DNA of 36,320 bases, taken from positions 115,001 through 151,320 of the forward strand of contig DASXOZ010000022.1 of assembly GCA_036493895.1 (NCBI GenBank). Direction: 5' to 3'. Positions 24,683 to 32,943 of this stretch are shown piece by piece. Below the pieces are notes generated by a model. It had not been told where the DNA came from. It was given only the letters and a program-made list of their open reading frames with translations, and made no database searches. The translations under genes were made by a program, and so were the position numbers. The stretch comes from Candidatus Binatia bacterium. GTDB lineage: Bacteria; Desulfobacterota; Binatia; UBA1149; CAITLU01. The stretch's first letter is position 1; each line of letters begins with the position of its first letter.

Positions 24683-26214
24683 AAGCGTGGAAGAACATCG
24701 TGACGACCGACGTCGTCGTGTTCGTCGTGCTTTTCCTTGCGCTGATGGCGGTAGGGCCGTCGTCGCTGATGCACGACCCCGGCGTGTTCTGGCATCTTCG
24801 CGTCGGCAATCACGTGCTCGAGACCGGCACGCTGATCCGCACCGACACGTTCAGCTCGACGTTCCCCGGCAAGCAGTGGCTCGCGCACGCGTGGCTCTTC
24901 GACATCGTGCAGGCGCTCATTCAGAGGATCGACGGCTTCGATACCCTGCTGCTGGCGACGGCGGCATCGCTTGCCGCGCTTTACGCGTGGGTCACGCGTC
25001 GCCTTCTCCACGCAAGATTGCAGCCGGAAGCCGCGATCCTCGTGGTGACGTTCACCGTCGCCGCGACGGCGTACCAGTTCCAGCCCCGTCCGCTCGTCGT
25101 CACGTTCGCGATCTTCGGATGGATGTACGCGCGGCTGGTCGATTTCGAAGCCGGTCGCATCCCGCTTGTCCGCATGTTCTGGCTCGTGCCGGCGATCGTC
25201 GTGTGGGCGAACGTGCACGGCGCCGTCGTCGGCGGCGTGGCCACGATCGCGATCTGCGCCGCGGGCTGGACGCTAGCGCCGCTTCTCGGCTGGCCTTCGC
25301 CGATTTCGTCGCTTCGAAGCCTGGCGGCCGTATGCGGCCTGGTGGCGGCGTGCATCGCGGCGCTGTTCGTCAATCCGTACGGGCCGCTTGGCAGCGGACT
25401 GGTGCGCCAATGGTTCTCGGTCGTCAGCTCGCCGGAAATTGCGCGCCTGATGATGGAACACGCTCCGGTCAGCTTCTCCGATCCCGCGAGCTGGTTCCTC
25501 GTCGGATTTGGCGCCGTCTTCGTCGCCGCGTTGATCGGCGTTCCGTGGCGCCGCCTGCGCGTGACGTGGCTGCTGCCCCTGGTCTGGCTGGCGATGGCAT
25601 GCTCGCGCGTGCGCCACGGACCGCTGTTCGCGATGGCCGCGGCGCTGGCGCTGGCAGAAATGTTCCACGAAGTACGCTGGATCCGCTGGCTCACGCATCA
25701 CGGAAGCGAGCTGCTGAAGCCCGCCGTACGCGCACCGGACGCGCCGGCGCGGCGCATGGCACTTCCGGCCGCGCTCGTCGGGATCTGTCTCGTGCTCGAG
25801 ATTGCGCGCATCGATGTGCCGGTGATCGGCCACGGCTGGAACCGGCTGGATCCCGACTGGTGGCCGGTCGGCATGCTCGGCGACCTGCACGCGTACGAGC
25901 AGGCTCGTGGACCGGGCGCGCCGGTGTTCAACGAGATGTTGTTCGGCGGATTCCTGATCTATTTCACGCCCGGAATCGGCGTCTTCATCGACGACCGCTG
26001 CGAGCTGTACGGTGACGCGCGGCTGGCCGAATACAGCAGGGCGCTGGCCGGCGACATGACGGTGTTCGAGCAGTGGGGCAACCAGTACGGGTTCGATCTT
26101 GCCCTTGTGCTTCCGGGCTCGCCGTTCGATTCCTACCTGCGGAGCAGTCCGGACTGGGAGCTGCTGCGGCAATCGAAGGCAGCGACGCTGTTTCGGCGCC
26201 GTGCGGCGCCGTAG
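24679..26214 (+). CDS. Polytopic membrane protein, possibly GT-C type (511 aa)
   Basis: GTG 24679 overlaps the upstream stop, so it is co-translated with the YfhO-like gene. An N-terminal helix (about 10-28) is followed by DPGVFWHLRVGNHVLETG, an acidic loop as in GT-C proteins. About nine more helices run to residue 370, and a soluble C-terminal part carries NEMLFGGFLIYF and IDDRCELYGD. I recognise the general type of uncharacterised membrane protein seen beside surface glycan genes, not a specific function. It is convergent with sco, 12 nt between stops. Confidence 0.72.
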   Translation: MKAWKNIVTTDVVVFVVLFLALMAVGPSSLMHDPGVFWHLRVGNHVLETGTLIRTDTFSSTFPGKQWLAHAWLFDIVQALIQRIDGFDTLLLATAASLAALYAWVTRRLLHARLQPEAAILVVTFTVAATAYQFQPRPLVVTFAIFGWMYARLVDFEAGRIPLVRMFWLVPAIVVWANVHGAVVGGVATIAICAAGWTLAPLLGWPSPISSLRSLAAVCGLVAACIAALFVNPYGPLGSGLVRQWFSVVSSPEIARLMMEHAPVSFSDPASWFLVGFGAVFVAALIGVPWRRLRVTWLLPLVWLAMACSRVRHGPLFAMAAALALAEMFHEVRWIRWLTHHGSELLKPAVRAPDAPARRMALPAALVGICLVLEIARIDVPVIGHGWNRLDPDWWPVGMLGDLHAYEQARGPGAPVFNEMLFGGFLIYFTPGIGVFIDDRCELYGDARLAEYSRALAGDMTVFEQWGNQYGFDLALVLPGSPFDSYLRSSPDWELLRQSKAATLFRRRAAP

Positions 26215-26226
26215 CCGGCGCGGGTC

Positions 26227-26844
26227 TCAGCGAGTGCCGCTTTCCGCCGCGGCAAGCGCGGCGGCGTCGCGCTCGAGTCGCGACAGCTCGCTGTCTTCCT
26301 CGGTCGCATAGAAGCCGCGAATGCGGTGCTGCCCGTCGATCAGCGCGACACGTGTTCCGTGCGCGACGGCACCTTCTTCACCCGGAGCCCCGTCGCGGCT
26401 GACGCCGGTAAGAAAACCGCGCTGCACGAGCGGAATGACGTCGGCAGAAGGTCCGGTAAGGAACGTCCACGCATCGCTGGAGGCGATCGCGTGCTTGGTC
26501 TTGTACCCGGCAAGCACAGGCGCCGTATCGGTGTCCGGATCGACGCTGATCGAGATGATGGCCATGCTGGAAACGGGCACGGTGCGTCGAACCTGCTTCA
26601 GTCGCTCGACCAGGCGAGGGCAGGGGCCGGGGCAGCTCGTGTAGAGGAAGCTCGCCACCCACACCCGACCGTCCAGCAACGAAGACGCAAACGCAGAACC
26701 GTCGTCGGCAACGAGATGGAACTCGGGCGCCTGGCCGAGCACCGGAAGCTCGGGCTCCAGTCCGAGCCAGCGCCGCACCGGCAGGGCGAGCGCGAGGGCG
26801 GCAACGAGGACGAGGAGCGCTCCGGCGCGGATTGCCCGCTTCAT
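26227..26844 (-). CDS. SCO1/SenC-type copper chaperone (205 aa)
   Basis: Membrane-anchored thioredoxin-fold protein that delivers copper to the CuA site of cytochrome oxidase. An N-terminal helix (about 8-22) anchors it. The copper ligands are visible: Cys71-Pro-Gly-Pro-Cys75 and His162 in AHGTRVALID. Length is normal. It is the last gene of the minus-strand heme A operon, 19 nt after the ABC permease, which fits a role in oxidase biogenesis. Confidence 0.92.
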   Translation of the reverse strand: MKRAIRAGALLVLVAALALALPVRRWLGLEPELPVLGQAPEFHLVADDGSAFASSLLDGRVWVASFLYTSCPGPCPRLVERLKQVRRTVPVSSMAIISISVDPDTDTAPVLAGYKTKHAIASSDAWTFLTGPSADVIPLVQRGFLTGVSRDGAPGEEGAVAHGTRVALIDGQHRIRGFYATEEDSELSRLERDAAALAAAESGTR

Positions 26845-26863
26845 CGGCAGTTGATCCAGGCCT

Positions 26864-27649
26864 TCAGGGAAGGCTGCCCGAGCCGCGCACCCGCGCGGCC
26901 GAGGAAGCCCCGGCGACGGTCGCTACGGCGAACAGCAGCGTGACCATGAGGCACGCAGACGCCGGCGGCAGCAATGCCGTTGCCGCCGGGCTGCCGAGGT
27001 AGAGCGCGTGGCGCAGCAGCGCGACACCGTACGTCAGGGGATTGCATGCGATGATGATGGAGAGCCACGAAGGCGTGCCGCCCGGCGGAAAGAACGCGCC
27101 CGACAGCAGCCACATCGGCATCAGCACCGACATCATGATCGCGTGGAAACCCTGCGTGGAATCCATGCGCCACGCGATCCACAGCCCGAGGCCTGCCAGC
27201 GAGATGGAGACGAGCACGAGAACGGGAATCGACGCGAGCACTCCGCCGAAGCCGATCGACATGCCGAACAGGGGCGCTGCGGCCGCGACCAGCAGCGCCT
27301 GCCCGACGGCAAGCACCGTGGTGCCGCCGATCTTGCCGAGCACGATTGCCGAGCGCGGCACCGGCGCGACCAGTACGCCCTGCAGGAATCCGGTGTTGCG
27401 ATCGTCGATGATCGAGATCGTCGCGAAGATCGCCGTGAACAGCACGATCATCACGATCACGCCCGGAAAGAAGTATTCGCTGTAGCCGACCGAGCCGCTG
27501 CGGAACGAAGGGCTCAGGCCCGCGCCGAAGAGCACCCAGAACAACACCGGCTGCACGAGGGCACCGGTCACGCGGTTTCGCTGGCGAAGAAAGCGGACGA
27601 CTTCGCGGCGCGCCAGCGCGTAACTGGCAAGCATGGTGCCCGTCGCCAT
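26864..27649 (-). CDS. ABC-2 type transporter permease (261 aa)
   Basis: Six-helix ABC-2 membrane subunit with the usual N-terminal LARREVVRFLRQRNR segment and the conserved EYFFPGVIVMIVLFTAIF helix. It partners the ATPase whose stop lies 3 nt upstream. The substrate is unknown. The position between ctaB and sco suggests transport linked to oxidase maturation (heme, copper or another factor), an inference from context only. Confidence 0.9.
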   Translation of the reverse strand: MATGTMLASYALARREVVRFLRQRNRVTGALVQPVLFWVLFGAGLSPSFRSGSVGYSEYFFPGVIVMIVLFTAIFATISIIDDRNTGFLQGVLVAPVPRSAIVLGKIGGTTVLAVGQALLVAAAAPLFGMSIGFGGVLASIPVLVLVSISLAGLGLWIAWRMDSTQGFHAIMMSVLMPMWLLSGAFFPPGGTPSWLSIIIACNPLTYGVALLRHALYLGSPAATALLPPASACLMVTLLFAVATVAGASSAARVRGSGSLP

Positions 27650-27652
27650 CGC

Positions 27653-28585
27653 TCAGTCCTGCCCGCTGCCGAGCTCGTGCCCGGTCTCGCGGATGAAGAC
27701 GTCCTCGAGAGTGGGCCTGGCGAGCTGGATCGATTCGATGCGGCCGGGAAACGCGTCGTAGATCTCGCGCAGCAGGGAACGCGCCTCCGGGTGCTCGACG
27801 CGAAGGGAGCCGTCGATGCGGGTGCTGCGCACGCTCCAGCGCGATTCGATCTCGCCCTGGAGCTGCGCAAGGTCGCTGCTGCGGATCGTCAGGACATCGC
27901 CGCCGATTCGGTGGCGCAGCTCGTCGGGAGTGCCGGTCGCGACGATGCGGCCGCGATCCAGGATCGCCAGCCGGTCGCAGCGCTCGGCTTCGTCCATCAG
28001 GTGCGTCGTCACGAGCACGGTGGTGCCGTGGTCGCGACGAAGTCCGAGGACGTAGTCCCACAGGTCGCGGCGTGCGCCGGGGTCGAGCCCTGTCGAAGGC
28101 TCGTCGAGAATGAGGATGCGAGGCTCGCACAGCAGTCCCTTGGCGAGCTCGACGCGGCGCTTGAGTCCGCCCGACAGCGTTTCGACGTAGACGCCCGCGC
28201 GATCGGCCACGCCGAGGGCCGCAAGGCCGGAATCGATGCGTCGAGCGAGATCGGCGCCCGAAAGCCCGTACAGGTTGCCGTGGCACTCGAGGTTCTCGCG
28301 CACCGTCAGCTTGACGTCGAGACTGGGCGACTGGAACACGACGCCGATGGTTCTGCGCACTCGCGAGAGATCGGAGGCCGCGTCGCTGCCGGCAATCTCG
28401 ACGTGTCCCGATTGTGGCGCCAGCAGGGTCGAGAGAACGCGAAACGTCGTGGTCTTGCCGCTGCCGTTGGGGCCCAGCACGCCGAAGACCTCGCCTTCGG
28501 CGACGTCGAACGAAATACCGTCGAGCGCAACGTGATCGCCGTACCGGTGGCGCAGGTCACGGACCCGCACGATGGGGTCGGTCAC
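27653..28585 (-). CDS. ABC transporter ATP-binding protein (310 aa)
   Basis: Nucleotide-binding subunit of a DrrA/NodI-like exporter. Walker A is GPNGSGKTT, the Q-loop is VFQSPSLD, the ABC signature is LSGGLKRR, Walker B is ILILDEPS, and the H-loop is VTTHLMDEAE. A C-terminal extension (about 230-310) is typical of the DrrA group. GTG 28585 overlaps the ctaB stop as GTGA, with GGGGA upstream; an ATG 24 nt earlier lies inside ctaB and is less likely. Confidence 0.93.
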   Translation of the reverse strand: MTDPIVRVRDLRHRYGDHVALDGISFDVAEGEVFGVLGPNGSGKTTTFRVLSTLLAPQSGHVEIAGSDAASDLSRVRRTIGVVFQSPSLDVKLTVRENLECHGNLYGLSGADLARRIDSGLAALGVADRAGVYVETLSGGLKRRVELAKGLLCEPRILILDEPSTGLDPGARRDLWDYVLGLRRDHGTTVLVTTHLMDEAERCDRLAILDRGRIVATGTPDELRHRIGGDVLTIRSSDLAQLQGEIESRWSVRSTRIDGSLRVEHPEARSLLREIYDAFPGRIESIQLARPTLEDVFIRETGHELGSGQD

Positions 28586-29502
28586 ACCAGTCCCCGAAGC
28601 GCGCTCCATGCGTGCTCGGCAAGCAAGGCGGCGAACAGAACCGGCAGGTACACGACCGAAGCCAGCAGCAGCTTTCGCGCTGCCTGGCGCGAACGGTCGG
28701 CGCCTGCCTGCCACGCCGCACGGGCGTAGAAGAGTCCTGCTGCCAGCGCGCTCCAGAAGTAGAGGTGGCCGGCCGAGCCGGTGCGCACGAGCACCAGCGA
28801 CACCGGGATCAGCACGACAGCGTAGAGCAGCATCAACCGGGAGGTCGCGTCGCCGTCGCGATCGATCACGACGAGCATGGGAAAGCCGGCCTTCGCGTAG
28901 TCGTCGCGGTACATGCGTCCGATCGCGAGGAAATGCGGCACCTGCCAGAGGAACAGGATCGAGAACAGCACGACTGCGCCGCCGCCGACGTGCCCGCTTG
29001 CAGCGGCCCAGCCGATGACGGGCGGCAATGCACCGGGAATCGCGCCGGCAAGCGTCGAGATCGGATGCACGCGCTTCATCGGCGTGTACAGGAACAGGTA
29101 GCTCACCAGAGTCAGCGCATCGATCGACGCAGGAAGTATTCCTACGGTCGCCGCCAGGTACAGCACGCCGGACAGCGACAGCACCGCGCCGAGCGACACC
29201 GCGGCGGCGCTGGAGATGCGCTGGGCGGGCAGGGGACGGAAGCGGGTGCGGTCCATCGCAAGGTCGACGTCGCGCTCGAGGTACTGGTTGAGCGCTCCGG
29301 AACCGGAGCACGAAAGGGCGGTGCCGATCAGCACGTGAAGAAGACCGAGCCCCGACGCCGCGGCAGGGCCGGCACAGAAGTAGCCGACCGCAACCGTCAG
29401 CAGCACCATCATCGTGATGCGCGGCTTGATCAGCTCGAGGAACACCTCGGAGCCGGCAGCCACCGCCGACCGGCGTCGTGAGGACACGGCGTGCGTGCTC
29501 AC
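28582..29502 (-). CDS. ctaB: Protoheme IX farnesyltransferase CtaB/CyoE (306 aa)
   Basis: UbiA-superfamily membrane prenyltransferase that converts heme B to heme O. The first Asp-rich motif is NQYLERDVDLAMDRTRFRPL, and the second conserved loop contains YTPMKRVHPISTLAGAIPGA; DDYAKAGFPM follows. About nine helices. GTG 29502 overlaps the ctaA stop by 4 nt. With ctaA it completes heme A synthesis for an aa3-type oxidase, whose structural genes are not in the window. Confidence 0.95.
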   Translation of the reverse strand: MSTHAVSSRRRSAVAAGSEVFLELIKPRITMMVLLTVAVGYFCAGPAAASGLGLLHVLIGTALSCSGSGALNQYLERDVDLAMDRTRFRPLPAQRISSAAAVSLGAVLSLSGVLYLAATVGILPASIDALTLVSYLFLYTPMKRVHPISTLAGAIPGALPPVIGWAAASGHVGGGAVVLFSILFLWQVPHFLAIGRMYRDDYAKAGFPMLVVIDRDGDATSRLMLLYAVVLIPVSLVLVRTGSAGHLYFWSALAAGLFYARAAWQAGADRSRQAARKLLLASVVYLPVLFAALLAEHAWSALRGLV

Positions 29503-30443
29503 AGGGCCTTGCCCAGTGCCGCGCCGATGCCGGCCGATGTCGCGACCGCCGAAGCCGGCGCCCGTACCGCGTCGGCAATGCGGGAGCGCCACGCGTGGAG
29601 GTTTCGCACGACGACCGTCGCGAGCAGCGCGGCGCCGACGGCGACGTGAAGAGTCGGCAGCCATGCCTCGAGGAACGTGGCCTGGCGGTCGTAGGTCATG
29701 TCGTCGGTCGCGACGTAAGCGGCAATTCCGAGCGCAATCTGCAGCGCCACCAGCGGAATGATCCAGCGCCGCCCCGGCAGGTCGGCCGGAGTCCTGGAAT
29801 GGAAGTCGAGGATCGCCGACAGCACGAGCCCGGCACCGAGCACGTGCGCGTAAAGAAGCGGAGTTCCCTCGAGCGGCCTTGCGGCCGCACCGAGGTGGCG
29901 GATGAAGAGCCCGAAAAGCAGCTGGGCGAACACGAGGACGAACAGTACGAGGGCCCTGGCTCTTTCCGGCGTGGACTCGGGCACGGCTGCGTCCTGCTCC
30001 CAGACCGGCGACGTCACGGCGACCACCGCCGCGAGACTCGAGAAGAAGAGCTGGCCGACGACGCCGTGGATCATCGCGAGGTCCACCGAAAGCTCGAGCA
30101 CGCGCAGGCCGCCGAGAATGGCCTGGACGATCACCAGCGCAGCGGCTGCGATCGTCAGGCGCCGCACCAGTGGGCTTTGCTCGCGCCGCAGCACCGTGAC
30201 GAGCAGGAACGCCGTCCACGACGCGACCAGGAACGCGAGGATGCGGTGCCCGTGCTCGGTGCGCACGTTCTCCATCTGCAACCAGTGCGGAGGATTGAGC
30301 TGACCGAAGGCGAGGGGCCAGTCGGGCACGGCCAGTCCTGCATCGCGGCTGGTAACCAGTCCTCCCGCAATCACGAGAAGGAAGGCCCCTGCCATCGCGA
30401 CCCACGCGACGCGGTGCACGAAGCGGCGCGCGTCAGAGGACAT
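29499..30443 (-). CDS. ctaA: Heme A synthase CtaA/COX15-like (314 aa)
   Basis: Oxidises heme O to heme A. It has eight helices and the conserved His/Glu ligands: TEHGHRILAFL in the first half, LAMIHGVVGQ, then LLYAHVLGAG and LPTLHVAVGA in the second half. The DAGLAVPDWPLAFGQLNPP loop is characteristic. ATG 30443 lies within the upstream small gene (11-nt overlap). Confidence 0.94.
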   Translation of the reverse strand: MSSDARRFVHRVAWVAMAGAFLLVIAGGLVTSRDAGLAVPDWPLAFGQLNPPHWLQMENVRTEHGHRILAFLVASWTAFLLVTVLRREQSPLVRRLTIAAAALVIVQAILGGLRVLELSVDLAMIHGVVGQLFFSSLAAVVAVTSPVWEQDAAVPESTPERARALVLFVLVFAQLLFGLFIRHLGAAARPLEGTPLLYAHVLGAGLVLSAILDFHSRTPADLPGRRWIIPLVALQIALGIAAYVATDDMTYDRQATFLEAWLPTLHVAVGAALLATVVVRNLHAWRSRIADAVRAPASAVATSAGIGAALGKAL

Positions 30444-30627
30444 GCGCACCTCCGGCACTTGCCATCGCGCCGACGAGCACCGCCATTGCCACGACCGACC
30501 AGGCAAGCTCCCCGGTACGCGAGCGCCCGCGCGACGACGCACGCAGAGACGCGCGCAGCGCGACAATCGCCGCGCCGGCGGCAAGCACGGCCTGCACGAG
30601 GTCTTCGAGCGGAATCAGCTGATTCAA
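30433..30627 (-). CDS. Small two-helix membrane protein upstream of ctaA (64 aa)
   Basis: Two hydrophobic segments (about 10-25 and 43-60) flank a basic loop (RASLRASSRGRSR). The first codon would be TTG 30627 and no good ribosome site is visible, so the start is uncertain. The 3' end overlaps ctaA by 11 nt, which suggests coupling and supports a real gene. Not recognised by family; an accessory role in oxidase or heme A biogenesis is a guess from position. Confidence 0.5.
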   Translation of the reverse strand: MNQLIPLEDLVQAVLAAGAAIVALRASLRASSRGRSRTGELAWSVVAMAVLVGAMASAGGAHVL

Positions 30628-30698
30628 TGCGATTCAGGCGATCGCCCCGGGCGAGCCCGGAGCCGACCGCAGCCTTGGGTGTCTAGCCCGGCAGCGGG

Positions 30699-31454
30699 TC
30701 AGTTTCCAGCGAAGGTGAACTGCAGATTAGCCGGGCTTTTTTCGTCTATCGCGATCGTTGCGGTCTGGGTGCCGAGGGTCTCGTGCCACGCTTCGACGGT
30801 GTACTTGTCACCCTTCGGTACGTCGTTGATCGTGAAGGAGCCGTCGGCCCCCGTTACCGCGAAGAACGGGTTCGCGAAAACGCCCACGTAGGCGGCCATC
30901 CACGGGTGGATGTCGCACTTCAACTTCACCGCGACCTCGGCGTGCTGGAACGCCGTGTTCAGGACCTGCCCCTTGCCGGCCATGGCTTTGTTGAACGGCT
31001 CGTTGAGGACTGCCTTGGTGTTGACGTTGTGCAGGGTCGCGTCTTCGTTGCCGATCTCGATGTCCTGGCCGACGCGCACGCCGATCACATGGGGGACGTA
31101 CTCGCAGCCCTTCTGGTCGATGTGGACGACTCCGATCGGCGCCGGCGCACGGTACTTCTCGGGCAGGCCGGATTTCACGTAGACGAGAACGTTTGCCAGG
31201 CCGCCCGAGTTGTCGGCCACGACCATCTCGTCCTCGCGGCCTTTCGGATACAGCGAGTCGCAGACCGGGTCGGCCGTCATGATGATCTTGTGATGGGGAG
31301 GCGGGGTGCCGGCCAGGCGAACCTTCCCGCTGAGAGTCCCGGCGTTGGCGGTTATGGCGGCGAGCAGCTGGCAGGCCAGCGCGACGACGAGGCCGCCGGC
31401 GAAGCGGGAGTTCCCCGCGACGCGCTGTGCCGGCCCTGAGCCCTTCGTCGTCAT
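30699..31454 (-). CDS. Exported cupredoxin-like protein with CDIHPWM copper motif (251 aa)
   Basis: A signal peptide (core about 20-36, cleavage near ANA|G) precedes a cupredoxin-like beta domain. Candidate type-1 copper ligands are His142 (TLHNVN) and the Cys180-x2-His183-x2-Met186 cluster in CDIHPWM. A C-terminal segment (about 195-245, GADGSFTINDVPKGDKYTVEAWHE) resembles carboxypeptidase-regulatory-like beta domains. Similar proteins sit beside respiratory genes as periplasmic electron carriers or copper binders. ATG 31454 is used; TTG 31475 overlapping the cysC stop (TTGA) is in frame and plausible. Confidence 0.82.
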   Translation of the reverse strand: MTTKGSGPAQRVAGNSRFAGGLVVALACQLLAAITANAGTLSGKVRLAGTPPPHHKIIMTADPVCDSLYPKGREDEMVVADNSGGLANVLVYVKSGLPEKYRAPAPIGVVHIDQKGCEYVPHVIGVRVGQDIEIGNEDATLHNVNTKAVLNEPFNKAMAGKGQVLNTAFQHAEVAVKLKCDIHPWMAAYVGVFANPFFAVTGADGSFTINDVPKGDKYTVEAWHETLGTQTATIAIDEKSPANLQFTFAGN

Positions 31455-31471
31455 TGCTGCCACCGCGCTCT

Positions 31472-32086
31472 TCAAGCCTTGGGAACGTACCCCTTGGACT
31501 CGAGGAAACCGAGGATCGCCGCCAGGCTCTGCTCCGCTGTCTGGCCCGTCGTGTCGACGACGAGCTCGGCGTGGTCGGGCGCCTCATATGGGGCGGAGAT
31601 TCCGGTGAACTCGGGGATCTGGCCGGCGCGGGCTTTCTTGTACAGGCCCTTCGGGTCGCGCTTCTCGCACTCGTCGAGCGCGCACTTGATGTAGACCTCG
31701 ACGAAGCAGCCCTCGGGCATCGCCTTGCGCGCGATTTCGCGGTCGGCGCGGTACGGCGAAATGAACGCGGTCACGTTGACGACGCCGGCGTCGGTGAACA
31801 GCGCAGCGACTTCGCCGATGCGGCGGATGTTCTCGGTGCGATCGGCAGGCGAGAAGCCGAGGTCCTTGTTGAGGCCGTGGCGGATGTTGTCTCCGTCGAG
31901 CACGAAGCTGCGCACGCCGCGCTCCCACAGCGCCTTTTCCATCAGGTTGGCGATCGTGGACTTGCCCGAACCGGAAAGGCCGGTCAGCCACACCGTGCAG
32001 CCGCGATGGCCGCTGATCTGCTCGCGCTCGGCGCGCGATACCGTGCTCTGGTGCCAGACGATGTGCTTCGATTTCGGTTCCGACAT
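31472..32086 (-). CDS. cysC: Adenylylsulfate kinase (APS kinase, 204 aa)
   Basis: Phosphorylates APS to PAPS. P-loop GLSGSGKS (36-43), DGDNIRHGLNKDLGF, and the phospho-acceptor Ser loop FISPYRADRE are all present. Length is normal for a stand-alone CysC. The start ATG 32086 follows GGAAGGAAC. It complements sat at 16243. A cupredoxin gene follows closely. Confidence 0.95.
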   Translation of the reverse strand: MSEPKSKHIVWHQSTVSRAEREQISGHRGCTVWLTGLSGSGKSTIANLMEKALWERGVRSFVLDGDNIRHGLNKDLGFSPADRTENIRRIGEVAALFTDAGVVNVTAFISPYRADREIARKAMPEGCFVEVYIKCALDECEKRDPKGLYKKARAGQIPEFTGISAPYEAPDHAELVVDTTGQTAEQSLAAILGFLESKGYVPKA

Positions 32087-32119
32087 GTTCCTTCCTCGCG
32101 AGCCTTGCTGGCTCCTGCG

Positions 32120-32151
32120 AAAACAACGGGACGCGCTGCGGGAGCGCGTCC
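32120..32151 (-). terminator. Hairpin terminator after the zinc-ribbon gene
   Basis: Reading the minus strand, a perfect 9-bp stem GGACGCGCT/AGCGCGTCC (32143-32151 with 32129-32137) with a 5-nt loop is followed by CGTTGTTTT. It would end transcripts from rpsU and the zinc-ribbon gene before cysC. Confidence 0.6.
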
Positions 32152-32174
32152 GGATTAAGCGATGATTGCGTCGG

Positions 32175-32357
32175 TCAGCGGAGCGGTTCGAGGCGCTTTC
32201 CGTACGTGACCTGCCCCTTGTCGATGCGGAGCGAGAAGCCACAGTCAGGATTGACGCAGACCCAGGCCTTGTAGAGAACCGAAGCGCCGTCGGTGCCGTA
32301 GTCGGAAAGCGGGACGAGAATGCCGTCGTCGCACTTCATGCACTTGGGAAACTCCAT
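32175..32357 (-). CDS. Small zinc-ribbon protein (60 aa)
   Basis: Starts MEFPKCMKCDDG and has a second pair CVNPDCGF, giving a four-Cys zinc-ribbon arrangement (CxxC and CxxxxC). The middle part is YGTDGASVLYKAWVCVN. ATG 32357 has AAGGAAG eight bases upstream; a GTG at 32378 is an alternative. Function unknown; such ribbons may bind nucleic acid or protein. It is located between rpsU and cysC. Confidence 0.7.
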   Translation of the reverse strand: MEFPKCMKCDDGILVPLSDYGTDGASVLYKAWVCVNPDCGFSLRIDKGQVTYGKRLEPLR

Positions 32358-32519
32358 CTCCACAACTTCCTTCACCACCCAAGCCCCTTTGCGGAAACTC
32401 CGGAGAAAGGCTTTTCCCGAAGACCGGCGCGTCGTTTCGGCGTTTTCCCGAGCGGCGCGCGACCGTAGCGCAGGCCCCCCAGTCGGTCAAGACTGGCGCC
32501 CGCGACGGCCCGGCCCGCC

Positions 32520-32717
32520 TCAGGGGTTCTGGCGCTGTGCGCGACGCAGGGCCTTGCGGCGCTTGCGTTCGGCTTCCTGGCGCTTGCGCTTGCGACGAAC
32601 GCTCGGCTTTTCGTAAAAAGCGCGAACCTTCATCTCCTTGAACACGCCCTCGGCGGCGAGCTTCTTCTTGAGCACGCGCATTGCGCGCTCGAGAGAGCCA
32701 TCGACTCGTACCTCCAT
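32520..32717 (-). CDS. rpsU: 30S ribosomal protein S21 (65 aa)
   Basis: Small basic protein with the bS21 pattern: EVRVDGSLERAMRVLKKKL, then KVRAFYEKPSVRRKRK and an Arg/Lys-rich tail. Length matches the family. ATG 32717 is preceded by GAAGGAAGGAG. It binds near the 3' end of 16S rRNA in the 30S subunit and helps initiation. Confidence 0.95.
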   Translation of the reverse strand: MEVRVDGSLERAMRVLKKKLAAEGVFKEMKVRAFYEKPSVRRKRKRQEAERKRRKALRRAQRQNP

Positions 32718-32943
32718 CCGTTGCTCCTTCCTTCGCGCGTTCGCGCGGTTGCGACCGAGATGCCTGCCTTTGGCGCAGATCATCGTCACGCTAACCGACG
32801 GACCTTATCCGATCGCGTCCGGAAGGCCAACCCGGTCCTGGGCGAAAAGACCCGGAAGGCCTCCGGGACGACGCGGCGGGCGGGCCGCCCCCGCCGCGGC
32901 CACGTACCCGGATGTCCGCCGTGCCGGGCCGAACCCGGCCGGA

